Below are positions 46,528-55,248 of a stretch of DNA of 64,000 bases, in pieces. The stretch lies in the NCBI GenBank assembly GCA_020723325.1, contig DYJD01000031.1, positions 18,216 through 82,215 on the forward strand, in the 5' to 3' direction. Origin of the DNA: Desulfosudis oleivorans (lineage in GTDB: Bacteria > Desulfobacterota > Desulfobacteria > Desulfobacterales > SURF-7). Positions within the stretch are counted from its first letter, which is position 1. Each line of letters starts with the position of its first letter. The notes under the pieces are model-generated. The model did no database searches and was not told the origin of the DNA. It was given only the letters and a program-made list of their open reading frames with translations. A program made the position numbers and the translations under genes.

Positions 46528-47013
46528 TTATTCAACTATCTCTTTGATCACCTGGCCGCGGGATGTAAAGGAGATGCCCTGCTGCCCCTTTGCACTGATC
46601 ATTATGGATTCAATCAGCGGCGGGCTCACCTGCCGGTCCGCTTGCCACTTTACGATAAAGCTGGCCCCTGATCCGCCGGATTTGTCCGATTCCTTGATGA
46701 CATAGCGTTCAGACGCCAAGGGAGCCAAGGACAGGGGAGAGTTTATATATTTTTTAAGAAGGGTTCCGTCCGATCCATGGTAATCCACTGATAGGAGCCG
46801 GATTTTATTGGTCTGATCCGTATTTCGAATGCTGAGCGTTGCCGTCAAATATAACGGCCGTTCCTGGTCGCCGCTATAAATATGAGAATATACGGCCACA
46901 TATACTGTCTGCCCTTTTACATAGAGAACGTCGGCTGCGGCCGGGTTTGAAAAAAAGAAAAGCGCTATTGTAATCACCAGGCCGAAACTTGATAATCCGA
47001 GGCTTTTAGACAT
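46528..47013 (-). CDS. DUF3124 exported protein
   Basis: A 161-residue protein with a signal peptide ([19 protein letters not shown]) and the DUF3124 body: [30 protein letters not shown] near the N-terminus and [23 protein letters not shown] near the C-terminus. The fold is probably an immunoglobulin-like beta sandwich in the periplasm or outer membrane. Function is unknown. It is often seen in organisms with cation transport genes such as the KefB-like gene next to it. AAGGGA stands ahead of the start. Confidence 0.85.
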   Translation of the reverse strand: MSKSLGLSSFGLVITIALFFFSNPAAADVLYVKGQTVYVAVYSHIYSGDQERPLYLTATLSIRNTDQTNKIRLLSVDYHGSDGTLLKKYINSPLSLAPLASERYVIKESDKSGGSGASFIVKWQADRQVSPPLIESIMISAKGQQGISFTSRGQVIKEIVE

Positions 47014-47125
47014 GGATTCGTCCCTTTTGTGTTTTTACTATAATTGCCTCAGGCTCTCAGTGATGTCAATAGCCGAAAAATCGTTTAACTCACAATTAAC
47101 TAAATAAAATATATAGATAAACTGT

Positions 47126-47153
47126 TTGACAATGGGTCCCCAATTAATATATT
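47126..47153 (+). promoter_or_regulatory. Sigma70-type promoter-like sequence
   Basis: TTGACA (47126-47131), a 16-base spacer and TATATT (47148-47153) make a near-consensus promoter in an AT-rich leader. It points into the chimeric ORF and on toward the AEC carrier. The TTGACA coincides with the only early start codon (TTG) of that ORF, which argues that the ORF as drawn is not translated from there. Confidence 0.5.
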
Positions 47154-47668
47154 CCAGAGTCGTTTGCATTGACTTGAGCATCTATGGCGAGACAGGCACC
47201 GGCAAGGAGTTGTTCGCAAGATACATTGAGATCTGGGGCCGCGGCACCTTGAAAATTCAAAAACTGATGCGGGATGCCGGATTGCCACGGCCGGAATTCA
47301 ACGTCACGGACCATGAGTTTACCATTCGATTTTTTCCGGCCGGCAAAAAAGGCATTTGGTCGGCACAAAGTAAATTAATCGGAGCGCCCGAGACTGAAGG
47401 CAAGGGGGTCCAAGATGGGGTCCAAGAGGAGTTGTCCGAAACCGCACGGAAGATTCTATCCCTATGTTCCGGGGAGTCGTCCGCCGCTGATATGTTAAAG
47501 AGTCTCGGTTACAAGTCGCGAAACCGGAATTTCAGGGAAGCACTAGCAGCTCTCATGAAAACGGGGCGCATCAAGATGCCCCTTCCCGAGCGGCCGCAAA
47601 GCAAAAAGCAAAAATATCGATTAACCGAATATGGGTGCAGAATGAAAGAAAAATTTGGAGAGGAATAA
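47126..47668 (+). pseudogene. Chimeric relic: sigma54-activator Walker A joined to an AlbA/Schlafen-type regulator C-terminus
   Basis: The 180-residue frame has two unrelated pieces. Residues 18-33 read DLSIYGETGTGKELFARYI, the Walker A strand of sigma54 activators, where HNHS would follow. Instead, it continues EIWGRGTLKIQKLMRDAGLPRPEF, the ATP-binding C-terminal part of AlbA_2/Schlafen-type regulators ('IExWGxGxxKI'), then a winged-helix tail (ETARKILSLCSGE ... KYRLTEYGCRMKEKF). The join lies at about 47220-47235 in a stretch that fits both families, as expected of recombination between short similar sequences. The AAA+ body and the AlbA domain are absent, so it is unlikely to work as either. 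It may be a fossil of a deletion. Confidence 0.55.
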
Positions 47669-47733
47669 ATGGCCTAATAGCGTTGTGCTATTCAAGACAT
47701 CCGCATTAGCGTGAAAATAGAAAGCTCCGCTGA

Positions 47734-48657
47734 ATGGATATCATCAGCACCATTATTCCAATTTTTACCATCATCCTGATCGGCTACATTGTATTCAGGC
47801 AGGGTATTGTTCAGGCTGAGTTTATCCCCCCGGCCAACCGGATTGTGTATTACCTGGCCATACCGGCCATGATTTTCAAGGCGGTGAGCCAAACGGATTT
47901 CCAGGCCGACTTCAATATTCTGGTAGTCGGCATTGCCATGGCCGCCATGGTTGTCGCTTTTGTCCTGTCCTGGCTCATCGGCCGCATGTGTGCTTTTCAA
48001 ACCGGACATTTATCCACCTTTATTCAGAGCGGGTATCATTGCAATATCGGCTATATCGCCCTGGCAGTGGCCTATTACTACCTGGGCAATGCGGGCCTGG
48101 CGCGGACCGGGATGGTGGCCGGTTTTTTGATGATGCTGCAGAATTTTTTATCCGTGGCCATCCTCAGCTTTTATGCCAAGGAGCAAACCCTGTTTGGCAA
48201 GCGTTTTCAAATCGCTTTAAAAATCTTCGGCAATCCGATCATTCTGGCCGCCGCCGCCGGCATGGCTTTTTCCCTGCTGAACATCCGGTTGCCGATAATC
48301 TTTCAGCGCAGCCTGGATATTTTAAGCGGCCTGGCCCTGCCCATGGCCTTGTTGATCATCGGCGCTTCCCTCTCCTTTCGTTTGATCCAACACCATTTCT
48401 TTTCCCTGGTGTGGACCGCCGGAGTGATGAAACTAGTGCTGCTGCCCGGCCTGGCCTATGGGGCCTATGGTTTTTTCCATGTGCCGACAGCCGAGTTTTT
48501 ACCGGCCATTATCCTGTTGTCCAGCCCCACGGCCACGGTTACCTATGTGATGGCCAAGGAAATCGGCGGCGACATGGATTTTGCCGTGGCCGCCATATCC
48601 GTCAGTACCTTGCTCTCGGCCGTCACGTTTTCCGCCTGGCTCAAATTCCTGGTATAG
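47734..48657 (+). CDS. AEC-family transporter (auxin efflux carrier fold)
   Basis: A 307-residue membrane protein with ten hydrophobic segments in two five-helix halves. The AEC family starts with IIPIFTIILIGYIVFRQGI and has RIVYYLAIPAMIFKAVS; the second half has the LPMALLIIGASLSF segment and the crossover ATVTYVMAKEIGGD. Bacterial members export or import malate, malonate or other organic anions. The substrate is not shown here. It converges with the ALDH gene, 12 bases apart. Confidence 0.88.
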   Translation: MDIISTIIPIFTIILIGYIVFRQGIVQAEFIPPANRIVYYLAIPAMIFKAVSQTDFQADFNILVVGIAMAAMVVAFVLSWLIGRMCAFQTGHLSTFIQSGYHCNIGYIALAVAYYYLGNAGLARTGMVAGFLMMLQNFLSVAILSFYAKEQTLFGKRFQIALKIFGNPIILAAAAGMAFSLLNIRLPIIFQRSLDILSGLALPMALLIIGASLSFRLIQHHFFSLVWTAGVMKLVLLPGLAYGAYGFFHVPTAEFLPAIILLSSPTATVTYVMAKEIGGDMDFAVAAISVSTLLSAVTFSAWLKFLV

Positions 48658-48669
48658 CGTGGAACCGCA

Positions 48670-50199
48670 TCAGGCAATGTCAAAGCGGATGCCCTGGGCC
48701 AGGGGCAATTCCGTGGACCAGTTGATGGTATTGGTCTGCCGGCGCATATAGGCGCGCCAGGCATCCGAGCCGGCCTCGCGGCCGCCGCCGGTTTCCTTTT
48801 CACCGCCAAAGGCCCCGCCGATTTCCGCGCCGGAAGTGCCGATATTCACGTTGGCGATTCCGCAATCACTGCCGGTGTGGCCCAGGAACGCTTCGGATTC
48901 AAGCAGGTTCCGGGTAAAAATGGCCGAAGAAAGTCCCTGGGGAACGTCATTTTGAAAGGAGATTGCTTCTGCTAAATCGGTGCAGGAGATCAGATACAGG
49001 ATCGGGGCAAAGGTTTCCTCCCGCAGCATGGGCAGATCGTGGGGGACCTCGCAAATGCACGGAGTCACATAGGTGCCGCTCGCAAAACCTTTGCCGGTAA
49101 GCACCTGGCCGCCGAAGAGGATCTTGCCGCCTTGTTTTTGCACCTGGACAAGGGTTGCCTGCATGTTTTCCACTGCTTGCCGATCGATCAAGGGCCCCAT
49201 GAGAATGCCCTTTTTAAGAGGATTGCCGATGGTAATCTGCTGATAGGCTTTTATCAGGGCCGTACGCAAATCCGGATAAATATCCTTGTGGGCGATCACC
49301 CGGCGGGTGGTGGTACAGCGTTGACCGGCCGTGCCCACGGCGCCGAAAACAATGGCGCGCACGGCCAGGCCGAGATCCGCCTGGGCCGTTACGATCACGG
49401 CATTGTTGCCGCCCAGTTCCAAGAGACTCCTGCCCAAGCGCTCGGCCACCTTCACTGCCACCCTTCTGCCCATGGCGACACTGCCAGTGGCGGAGATGAG
49501 GGGCAGGCGCTTGTCCGCCAGCAAGGTCTCGCCGATGTCGTCACGGCCGCCGATGAGGAGACTTAGGATGCCGTCCGGCAAGCTGTTTTTCCGCAGAACC
49601 CGGAAGGCGATTTCCGCGGCGGCGATGGCGGATAAAGGGGCTTTTGAAGATGGTTTCCAGATGACCGTGTCCCCGGCTATCAGGGCGATCATGGCGTTCC
49701 AGGCCCAGACCGCCACCGGAAAATTAAAGGCGGAAATCACACCCACAGGACCCAAGGGATGCCATTGCTCGTACATGCGATGGCCCGGACGCTCGCTGTG
49801 CATGGTCAGGCCGTACAGCATGCGCGCCTGGCCCACGGCAAAATCCGCGATATCGATCATCTCCTGGACTTCACCTTGGCCTTCGGTCAGGATTTTTCCA
49901 ACCTCCAGGCTGACCAGGGCGCCGAGTTCCTGCTTGTGTTCCCGCAAAGCCTGACCGATCTGACGCACGATTTCACCGCGCCGGGGGGCCGGCACAGTGC
50001 GCCATTCCCGGAAAGCCTGAACCGCCTTCTGAACCACCTGTTCATAATCGCTGGAATCGGCGCAGCGGACCTGGCCGATGGTTTTGCCGTTGATGGGCGA
50101 AAGGGATTGGATGGTGATTCCACTGGTTTTCAACCAGGTGCCGGCGCCGGCGCCGCTCAGCACGCCGGTCAGACCCAGGTGGTCTAAGATGGATTTCAT
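48670..50199 (-). CDS. ALDH7-type aldehyde dehydrogenase (aminoadipate-semialdehyde dehydrogenase-like)
   Basis: A 509-residue NAD(P)-dependent aldehyde dehydrogenase. The catalytic cysteine is in GTAGQRCTTTRRVI and the general base Glu in LELGGNNAVIV, both typical of the ALDH7 (antiquitin/Pcd) clade, as is the N-terminal MYEQWHPLGPVGVISAFNFPVAVW. Antiquitins oxidise alpha-aminoadipate semialdehyde in lysine breakdown. It lies 12 bases downstream of a class III aminotransferase, so the two plausibly form a lysine-6-aminotransferase/aminoadipate-semialdehyde pathway; a gamma-aminobutyrate or related omega-amino acid route is the alternative. Confidence 0.87.
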   Translation of the reverse strand: MKSILDHLGLTGVLSGAGAGTWLKTSGITIQSLSPINGKTIGQVRCADSSDYEQVVQKAVQAFREWRTVPAPRRGEIVRQIGQALREHKQELGALVSLEVGKILTEGQGEVQEMIDIADFAVGQARMLYGLTMHSERPGHRMYEQWHPLGPVGVISAFNFPVAVWAWNAMIALIAGDTVIWKPSSKAPLSAIAAAEIAFRVLRKNSLPDGILSLLIGGRDDIGETLLADKRLPLISATGSVAMGRRVAVKVAERLGRSLLELGGNNAVIVTAQADLGLAVRAIVFGAVGTAGQRCTTTRRVIAHKDIYPDLRTALIKAYQQITIGNPLKKGILMGPLIDRQAVENMQATLVQVQKQGGKILFGGQVLTGKGFASGTYVTPCICEVPHDLPMLREETFAPILYLISCTDLAEAISFQNDVPQGLSSAIFTRNLLESEAFLGHTGSDCGIANVNIGTSGAEIGGAFGGEKETGGGREAGSDAWRAYMRRQTNTINWSTELPLAQGIRFDIA

Positions 50200-50211
50200 C
50201 GGCCTTCTCCT

Positions 50212-51534
50212 CTAGCGGGTTGTCTTGATGATATCATGGAAAATGGACAGGCAACTGTCGATCTCGTTTTTGTTCACGGTCAAGGCCGGGCAGAAACGCA
50301 GGCTGTTAACGCCGCAGCCCAGCAGGAGCAAACCTTTTTCAAAGGCGCTCTTGATGATGCGGTTGCGTAGATCAGCAGCCGGCTTTTTGGTTTCGCGATC
50401 CTGTACCAGTTCAACGCCTACCATCAAGCCCTTGCCGCGCACATCACCGATGCATTCGTTTTCCTGCTGGATTGCCAGGAGTCCGTCCATTAAACGCCGC
50501 CCTTGAACCGCGGCGTTTGCCATGAGTTCACTCTCCAGCAATTCAATGGTTTTCAGGCTTGCCTGGCAGGACAAGGGATTGCCGCCGAAGGTGGAAGCAT
50601 GGGAGCCGGCTTCCCAGCTCATGATTTCGCTGCGGGCCACCATGGCGCCCAGGGGCAGGCCGGAAGCAATGCCTTTGGCCAGGGACATGATGTCGGCCTC
50701 CACCCCGAAATGCTCCATGGCGAACATCTTGCCGGTGCGGCCCATTCCGGATTGCACTTCATCGGCAACGTAGAGAATGCCGTAACGCTTGGCCAGCCGG
50801 TGCAATTTTTGGTGAAATTCCGGCGGCGGAACAATATAGCCCCCCTCTCCCTGGATGGGTTCCACGAAAAAGGCCGCCACTTCTTCCGGCGGAATGGTGG
50901 TCCGGAAAAGGGTGTTTTCCACCCAGTCCACGCAGATGATATCGCATTTGGGATATTGCAGATTGTAAGGACAACGGTAGCAGTAAGCATAAGGGATATG
51001 AGTGATCCCGGGCACAAGGGGATTATAATGTCTTTTTTGCACGGTCTTGCTGGCGGTAAGGGAAAGGGCGCCCATGGTGCGGCCGTGAAAAGCGCCGTAA
51101 AAGGCGATGTTCAGTTCCCTTCTGGTATGCCAGCGCGCCAGTTTGAAAGCCGCCTCAACGGCTTCGGCGCCGGAATTGCCGAAATAGACTTTTTTGTCGC
51201 CCTTGCCGGGGGCAATGGACGAAAGCTTTTCCGCCAGCGCGATTTGGGATGTATAGTAGAAATCCGTGCCGGACATATGCAGCAGTTTTTTGGCCTGCTG
51301 GATGATGCTGCCCACCACCTTGGGATGGCAATGGCCGGTGGCGCAAACGGCGATTCCGGCGGTGAAGTCTAGAAATACATTGCCGTCCACATCGTAAATC
51401 CATAAGCCCTTGGCCTTGTCCACCACCAGCGGATAGACCCGGGTATAAGAGGGTGAAACATATTTTTGGTCGATTTTGATCAATTTCTTGGCATTGGGAC
51501 CGGGCAGGGGCGTTTTAATTACAGGCTGTTTCAT
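50212..51534 (-). CDS. Class III (acetylornithine/GABA/lysine-type) aminotransferase
   Basis: A 440-residue PLP-dependent fold-I aminotransferase. The start PLPGPNAKKLIKIDQKYVSPS and KGLWIYDVDGNVFLDFTAGIAV are like the archaeal/anaerobe 'acetylornithine aminotransferase family' (also broad-specificity amino-acid racemases). Active-site blocks are YGAFHGRTMGALSLT, FVEPIQGEGGYIVPP, VADEVQSGMGRTGK and SLAKGIASGLPLGAM with the PLP lysine. A tyrosine/cysteine-rich loop (YAYCYRCPYNLQYPKCD) is a hallmark of this subgroup. Paired with the ALDH7 gene it points to omega-amino acid or lysine catabolism. Confidence 0.87.
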   Translation of the reverse strand: MKQPVIKTPLPGPNAKKLIKIDQKYVSPSYTRVYPLVVDKAKGLWIYDVDGNVFLDFTAGIAVCATGHCHPKVVGSIIQQAKKLLHMSGTDFYYTSQIALAEKLSSIAPGKGDKKVYFGNSGAEAVEAAFKLARWHTRRELNIAFYGAFHGRTMGALSLTASKTVQKRHYNPLVPGITHIPYAYCYRCPYNLQYPKCDIICVDWVENTLFRTTIPPEEVAAFFVEPIQGEGGYIVPPPEFHQKLHRLAKRYGILYVADEVQSGMGRTGKMFAMEHFGVEADIMSLAKGIASGLPLGAMVARSEIMSWEAGSHASTFGGNPLSCQASLKTIELLESELMANAAVQGRRLMDGLLAIQQENECIGDVRGKGLMVGVELVQDRETKKPAADLRNRIIKSAFEKGLLLLGCGVNSLRFCPALTVNKNEIDSCLSIFHDIIKTTR

Positions 51535-51939
51535 GCAAACCTCCTGAAAATGGGGCAGAAAAATTCTGGTTGGATCCGGGGTGTGACCGATTGTTCTTTT
51601 AATTCAAAATTTTAATAGTTTTTGGGCTTGGCGTCAAGCACGAAGGCGATGACGCAGCAATTCTCGGTGAAAGACCGGAATGAAGGTTTATTATGCGGTT
51701 GTAGTGTCAGACCAGCTATTTTTCCAGGGCGAACAATGAAATGCTGGTCCGGTCTGCCACCTGCGGCCATGTGTGATCAGCGAAACGGCAGCAAGGAAAT
51801 GCAGAGGACCTTATTTCGGCAAGCATGTTCCCCATTTTTCGTTGGTTAATATGAATAAGGTGCTTTGAATTCCGGGGCTATTGAGCATTGGAGGATTGCG
51901 TCTTATCTTCAATCCTCAAGACAGCGTAATCCTTATGGG
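51535..51939. other. 405-base gap with no gene; small hairpin near its right end
   Basis: No frame here looks coding; the 75-residue frame at 51622-51849 has no Shine-Dalgarno, family or codon support. The GC content drops toward the right. A short inverted repeat (GAGGATTG at 51891 and CAATCCTC at 51910) lies just past the 3' end of the nuclease gene and could be a weak transcript end for it. I see no promoter that I would defend. Confidence 0.5.
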
Positions 51940-52827
51940 CTAAGCTATTCTTTTCTTTATTAATTCAGATATAATACTCCACTCTTCTTCTGTTACAGGG
52001 AAGTTCGTCCCTTGAGGCTGTCTGAATATGGCCATGTTTTTCAGTTGTGAGATATTTTTTAATTCCTTTCTGAAAATTGGATTATTCAATAATTTCAACT
52101 TATAGTTTAATCTTACACATAATTTTATCTGATTTTTATCCTCCTCTGAACGCCAGAATTTTGCAACTTCTTCAGATTCTGCCATATAATTAGGGGCAGC
52201 TACAACATCGGCAATTGCATAAATACCAGCGTCTTTCCCAGACATCCATATTAGTCCGATATCATCGGCTTTGATTTTTTCTTTGTATTTTTTAACACCC
52301 CAAACATCATCATCTAACTTTTCAAGTGCATTAAATATGTCAAATCTTTCAGGATTTGATTGAAATATCCATGCACTTGCCCCTTTTCTTCTTTTAATAT
52401 TGTTCATTATTTTCTTATATGCTTTTTTTAATTCAGGTGCTTCTGTGTCTAAAAACCGATATGAATGCTTTTGGGCGATATTTAACAATTTGGAGACAGG
52501 AATCTCAATAAATTCTATTCCATATTCTTTAAGATAAACCACTCTTTCTTTAGGAATAACATTTGCCATAATAATCAATCGAATATCTATGTTCGGTTCT
52601 TTCAGTTTTATAACGCCATAATAATCCATAATCTGCGGAATTGCCGAACGGGGAAGAATTCCTCTTTTAATCTCTACTACCACTTTGTTGCGATTTTTAT
52701 CTTCAAAAAGAATATCAGCAAAATATGATTCCAATCTAATCTGCTGACCTATCAATTTTAATTCTTTATCGGATAAAAATTCATTCGGATATTTAGCTAC
52801 TAAATTTTCTATATCTTTTTCGCGCAT
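51940..52827 (-). CDS. PD-(D/E)XK nuclease (NucS/DUF91-like) fused to an EVE domain
   Basis: A 295-residue two-domain protein. The N-terminal 125 residues have the endonuclease NucS-like core: Asp38 in YFADILFEDK and the E-x-K pair Glu52, Lys54 in VVVEIKRG, followed by DYYGVI. From about residue 150 the sequence reads SAWIFQSNPERFDIFNALE, KIKADDIGLIWMSGKDAGIYAIADV, an EVE (PUA-like) fold. EVE domains bind modified bases in DNA and are found in McrBC-like and other restriction systems. The layout suggests a single-chain modification-dependent nuclease (type IV-like). The gene is AT-rich compared with the chromosome, which hints at recent transfer. Proof of activity is lacking. Confidence 0.75.
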   Translation of the reverse strand: MREKDIENLVAKYPNEFLSDKELKLIGQQIRLESYFADILFEDKNRNKVVVEIKRGILPRSAIPQIMDYYGVIKLKEPNIDIRLIIMANVIPKERVVYLKEYGIEFIEIPVSKLLNIAQKHSYRFLDTEAPELKKAYKKIMNNIKRRKGASAWIFQSNPERFDIFNALEKLDDDVWGVKKYKEKIKADDIGLIWMSGKDAGIYAIADVVAAPNYMAESEEVAKFWRSEEDKNQIKLCVRLNYKLKLLNNPIFRKELKNISQLKNMAIFRQPQGTNFPVTEEEWSIISELIKKRIA

Positions 52828-52916
52828 ATTAATTTTTTCCTAACATTTGAATTAGGCGAGATTGGAACGAAGTGGAAGGGCAGTCAGTTTTCAAGTATTG
52901 GTTCGCCAGCCTTAAG

Positions 52917-53750
52917 TTAGTTTCCGTTTAGCCCCATCTCGCGGCTTTGCAATTTTCGCTTCCAACGGTTCTCCATGGCAACGATGTCTTCCTTTGTCGA
53001 CGCAGTCCCTGCCACCTCCAGGATTGAGACTTGGTAGTCACTTGGATCTCTGCTCTTCAGAGCGATGTTACCTCCATGTCTATTACGAACATACTCTTCC
53101 CAGCGCTGCCAAAACCCTTCCTCGCCACTTGCTGAACCTACATACTGTTCCTTCGTTCTGTGGCATGTGAGTAAATATACGCCCTTCGTGGACCTGAGTG
53201 CTGTTATCCAGCTCAAAGGGAGTCGTTCCAATTTGGAAAGTGGCTCGATGAAGTTAAGAAAACCGGGAAATTCTGGCTCTTTGAATTCAGCGCGTAATTG
53301 CAAGACATTTTTGTTCTGGCGATCAGCACGTTGGACCCAGGCTCGTTCTCCGGGTCCCCAATCTATTATTAATTTTCCGACTAACTCTGATAGAGCGATT
53401 TCCTTTTCCAGTTTGTAAGCATCGCAGCTACCAGCCAAATCAACTCCATCCATATGTGGCCTATGAATATCATGGTCCGATATACCCAAATATTTAACGC
53501 GATATAATCCAATAAAAATAGTCTCGCCGCTCGGGGAGACAACAAATGAAGCCCAAAATTTTGAGTTCAATTTTTCCCGGTTTTGAAAACTTTGAGTTGA
53601 CTGATATAAATCAAATTGTTCTGGAAAATCTCGCCAAAGCTCGTAAGGCATACGCCCCTTCGAGGCCCTATTGTCCTTTTGGCGTAGAAGGCGGACATCC
53701 TCAACATTCAGGCCAGCCTCAGCAAGGATGGTGTTCAGCTTGATAGGCAT
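52917..53750 (-). CDS. GIY-YIG nuclease-domain protein with unknown N-terminal half
   Basis: A 277-residue protein. The N-terminal 180 residues (MPIKLNTILAEAGLNVEDV, EELNSKFWASFVVSPSGET-like strands) match no family that I know. The C-terminal part has a GIY-YIG pattern: GVYLL, then YVGSASGEEGFWQRW with the catalytic Arg, HGGNIAL, and the metal-binding Glu in VAMENRWKRKL, ending near GLNGN. The start at 53750 is chosen because it removes a cysteine-rich leader without Shine-Dalgarno. It sits 89 bases from the EVE nuclease on the same strand, and may be a second component of a defence locus or an independent mobile nuclease. Confidence 0.7.
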   Translation of the reverse strand: MPIKLNTILAEAGLNVEDVRLLRQKDNRASKGRMPYELWRDFPEQFDLYQSTQSFQNREKLNSKFWASFVVSPSGETIFIGLYRVKYLGISDHDIHRPHMDGVDLAGSCDAYKLEKEIALSELVGKLIIDWGPGERAWVQRADRQNKNVLQLRAEFKEPEFPGFLNFIEPLSKLERLPLSWITALRSTKGVYLLTCHRTKEQYVGSASGEEGFWQRWEEYVRNRHGGNIALKSRDPSDYQVSILEVAGTASTKEDIVAMENRWKRKLQSREMGLNGN

Positions 53751-54150
53751 CTTGCTCTCTTTTTGATTTCGGTGAACGACAGGCAACAGCCGTGAAAATG
53801 AAACCTGAGCGGCATAGGTGCTGTTGTTGCAAGCCGGGCACAGCATATGTTTTAAAAGTGAGCCCAATTTATCATCTTCTTTATAATTTTATCAAGTATC
53901 AGGTCTGGCCTGAAATAAGGACACGATAGGGACATTCTACTAATCAAAGAAACTGAATTAATTAAGCTTGTTATATTTTAAAAAATGTTAAAAAATGGGG
54001 ACAGTCGAAATATGACTTGCAATTCAATTCGATAAGGTTTATGAAGGGTTTATATAAGGATTCAGAATGGGCGTAATGAATCACCAAAACCGATAATATC
54101 GATCATGATATGGTTTTATTCAAATTGGTTAATTGAACAGGAGGTGGGAT
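53751..54150. other. 400-base gap ahead of the RAYT gene, with palindrome and GGGGACA motif
   Basis: There is no gene. A 32-base imperfect palindrome (AAAACC at 54086-54091 and GGTTTT at 54112-54117 flanking ATATC-GATC-ATGATAT) stands about 34 bases before the transposase start. An AT-rich stretch with AAAAATGGGGACAGTCG (about 53992-54008) and a related CACGATAGGGACATTC (about 53923) lies further up. Such G-rich 'GGGACA' elements often flank REP-associated transposases, and could be their recognition or folding sites. Confidence 0.45.
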
Positions 54151-55092
54151 ATGCCACGAAGCGCGCGGATTGTGATTCCGGATGAACCGGCGGTGTATCA
54201 TATCATGTCCAGAACGGCCCTGGACGGATTTCCATTGGGGGATGTGGAAAAGGATTTCCTGGTGGATCTGATCCGACGGCTCAGCCGGATTTATTTTGTG
54301 GAAATTTTTGGCTATACAATAATGTCAAATCATTTCCATTTGTTACTCAGAATGATGCCGGAAAAATCCATTTCGGACGAGGATGTCAAAATGCATTATG
54401 AGCGACTTTACGGTAAGGACAAGATCTTTCTGGACGGACAGATTCCCTTTCTGAAACACAAATGGACCAGCCTCTCCGAATTCGGCAAAGATCTGAAGCA
54501 GACTTTTACACGTTATTACAACAAGCGCCATAGTCGTAGCGGCTTCTTTTGGGGCGGCCGTTTCAAGAGCCTGATAGTGGAGAAGGGCGAAACCCTGATC
54601 AACTGTCTGGCTTATATCGACCTTAATCCAGTAAGGGCCGGGCTGGTGGCCAAACCCGAGGACTATCGCTGGAATTCCATCGGCTACCATGCCCAGCAGA
54701 AAAACAAGGGGGATTTGCTTTCCCTGGATTTCGGCCTGAAAGAATTCGGTGTGCTGGACGCCAAGGAGCGTTTGCGCCTTTACCGAAAATTCTTGTACGA
54801 AGCCGGCGCCATTAAGAATGGTGAAGGGAGAAGTGTGAAGGGGGAAAAGGGAAAAGGTATAGAGCAGAAAACCGTGGAAAAGGAGCGGAAAAAAGGCTAC
54901 CGTTTCACTCGCACGGACCGATTTCTTCATCGCACACGCTATTTTACCGATTCCGGCATCATCGGCTCCAAGGACTTTGTGCGGCAGCAATACTCGCGTG
55001 TTAAAGATCTATTCCAATCGGCTAAGGAGAAAAAACCCAAGCCCATCTCGGGTTTGAAAGGGCTTTATTCCTTGAAGCGTCTTACGGAATAA
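54151..55092 (+). CDS. REP-associated tyrosine transposase (RAYT, IS200/IS605-like)
   Basis: A 313-residue single-strand DNA transposase of the Y1 HUH type. The HUH motif is MSNHFHLLLRM; the catalytic tyrosine region is FTRYYNKRHSRSGFFWGGRFKSLIVEKGETLINCLAYIDLNPVRAGLV, typical of RAYTs. It has AGGAGGTGGG ahead of the ATG at 54151. RAYTs are usually domesticated and spread short palindromic (REP) elements. The C-terminal 80 residues are basic. No second copy or terminal inverted repeats are visible, so it is likely a solitary resident. Confidence 0.88.
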   Translation: MPRSARIVIPDEPAVYHIMSRTALDGFPLGDVEKDFLVDLIRRLSRIYFVEIFGYTIMSNHFHLLLRMMPEKSISDEDVKMHYERLYGKDKIFLDGQIPFLKHKWTSLSEFGKDLKQTFTRYYNKRHSRSGFFWGGRFKSLIVEKGETLINCLAYIDLNPVRAGLVAKPEDYRWNSIGYHAQQKNKGDLLSLDFGLKEFGVLDAKERLRLYRKFLYEAGAIKNGEGRSVKGEKGKGIEQKTVEKERKKGYRFTRTDRFLHRTRYFTDSGIIGSKDFVRQQYSRVKDLFQSAKEKKPKPISGLKGLYSLKRLTE

Positions 55093-55248
55093 TTGGGTTC
55101 ACCGATGAATTAGGTATAGGCGAGGAGTTCCAGACTGGCCATGCACCGACTGGAGAATCCTAAGCAGCTTTTTGGGGGTTCGGAATCTGGATCGCATAAT
55201 TGAATTTCGATGGCGACCCAGCGGGAAAAACACAACGAGTGGTGCCTG

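Noticed and set aside
50503..51372. A 289-residue frame opposite the aminotransferase, and a similar frame opposite the ALDH (49039-49566)
   Set aside because: Both are antisense to complete enzymes with clear motifs.
51622..51849. A 75-residue frame in the gap before the EVE nuclease
   Set aside because: It has no Shine-Dalgarno, family or codon support.
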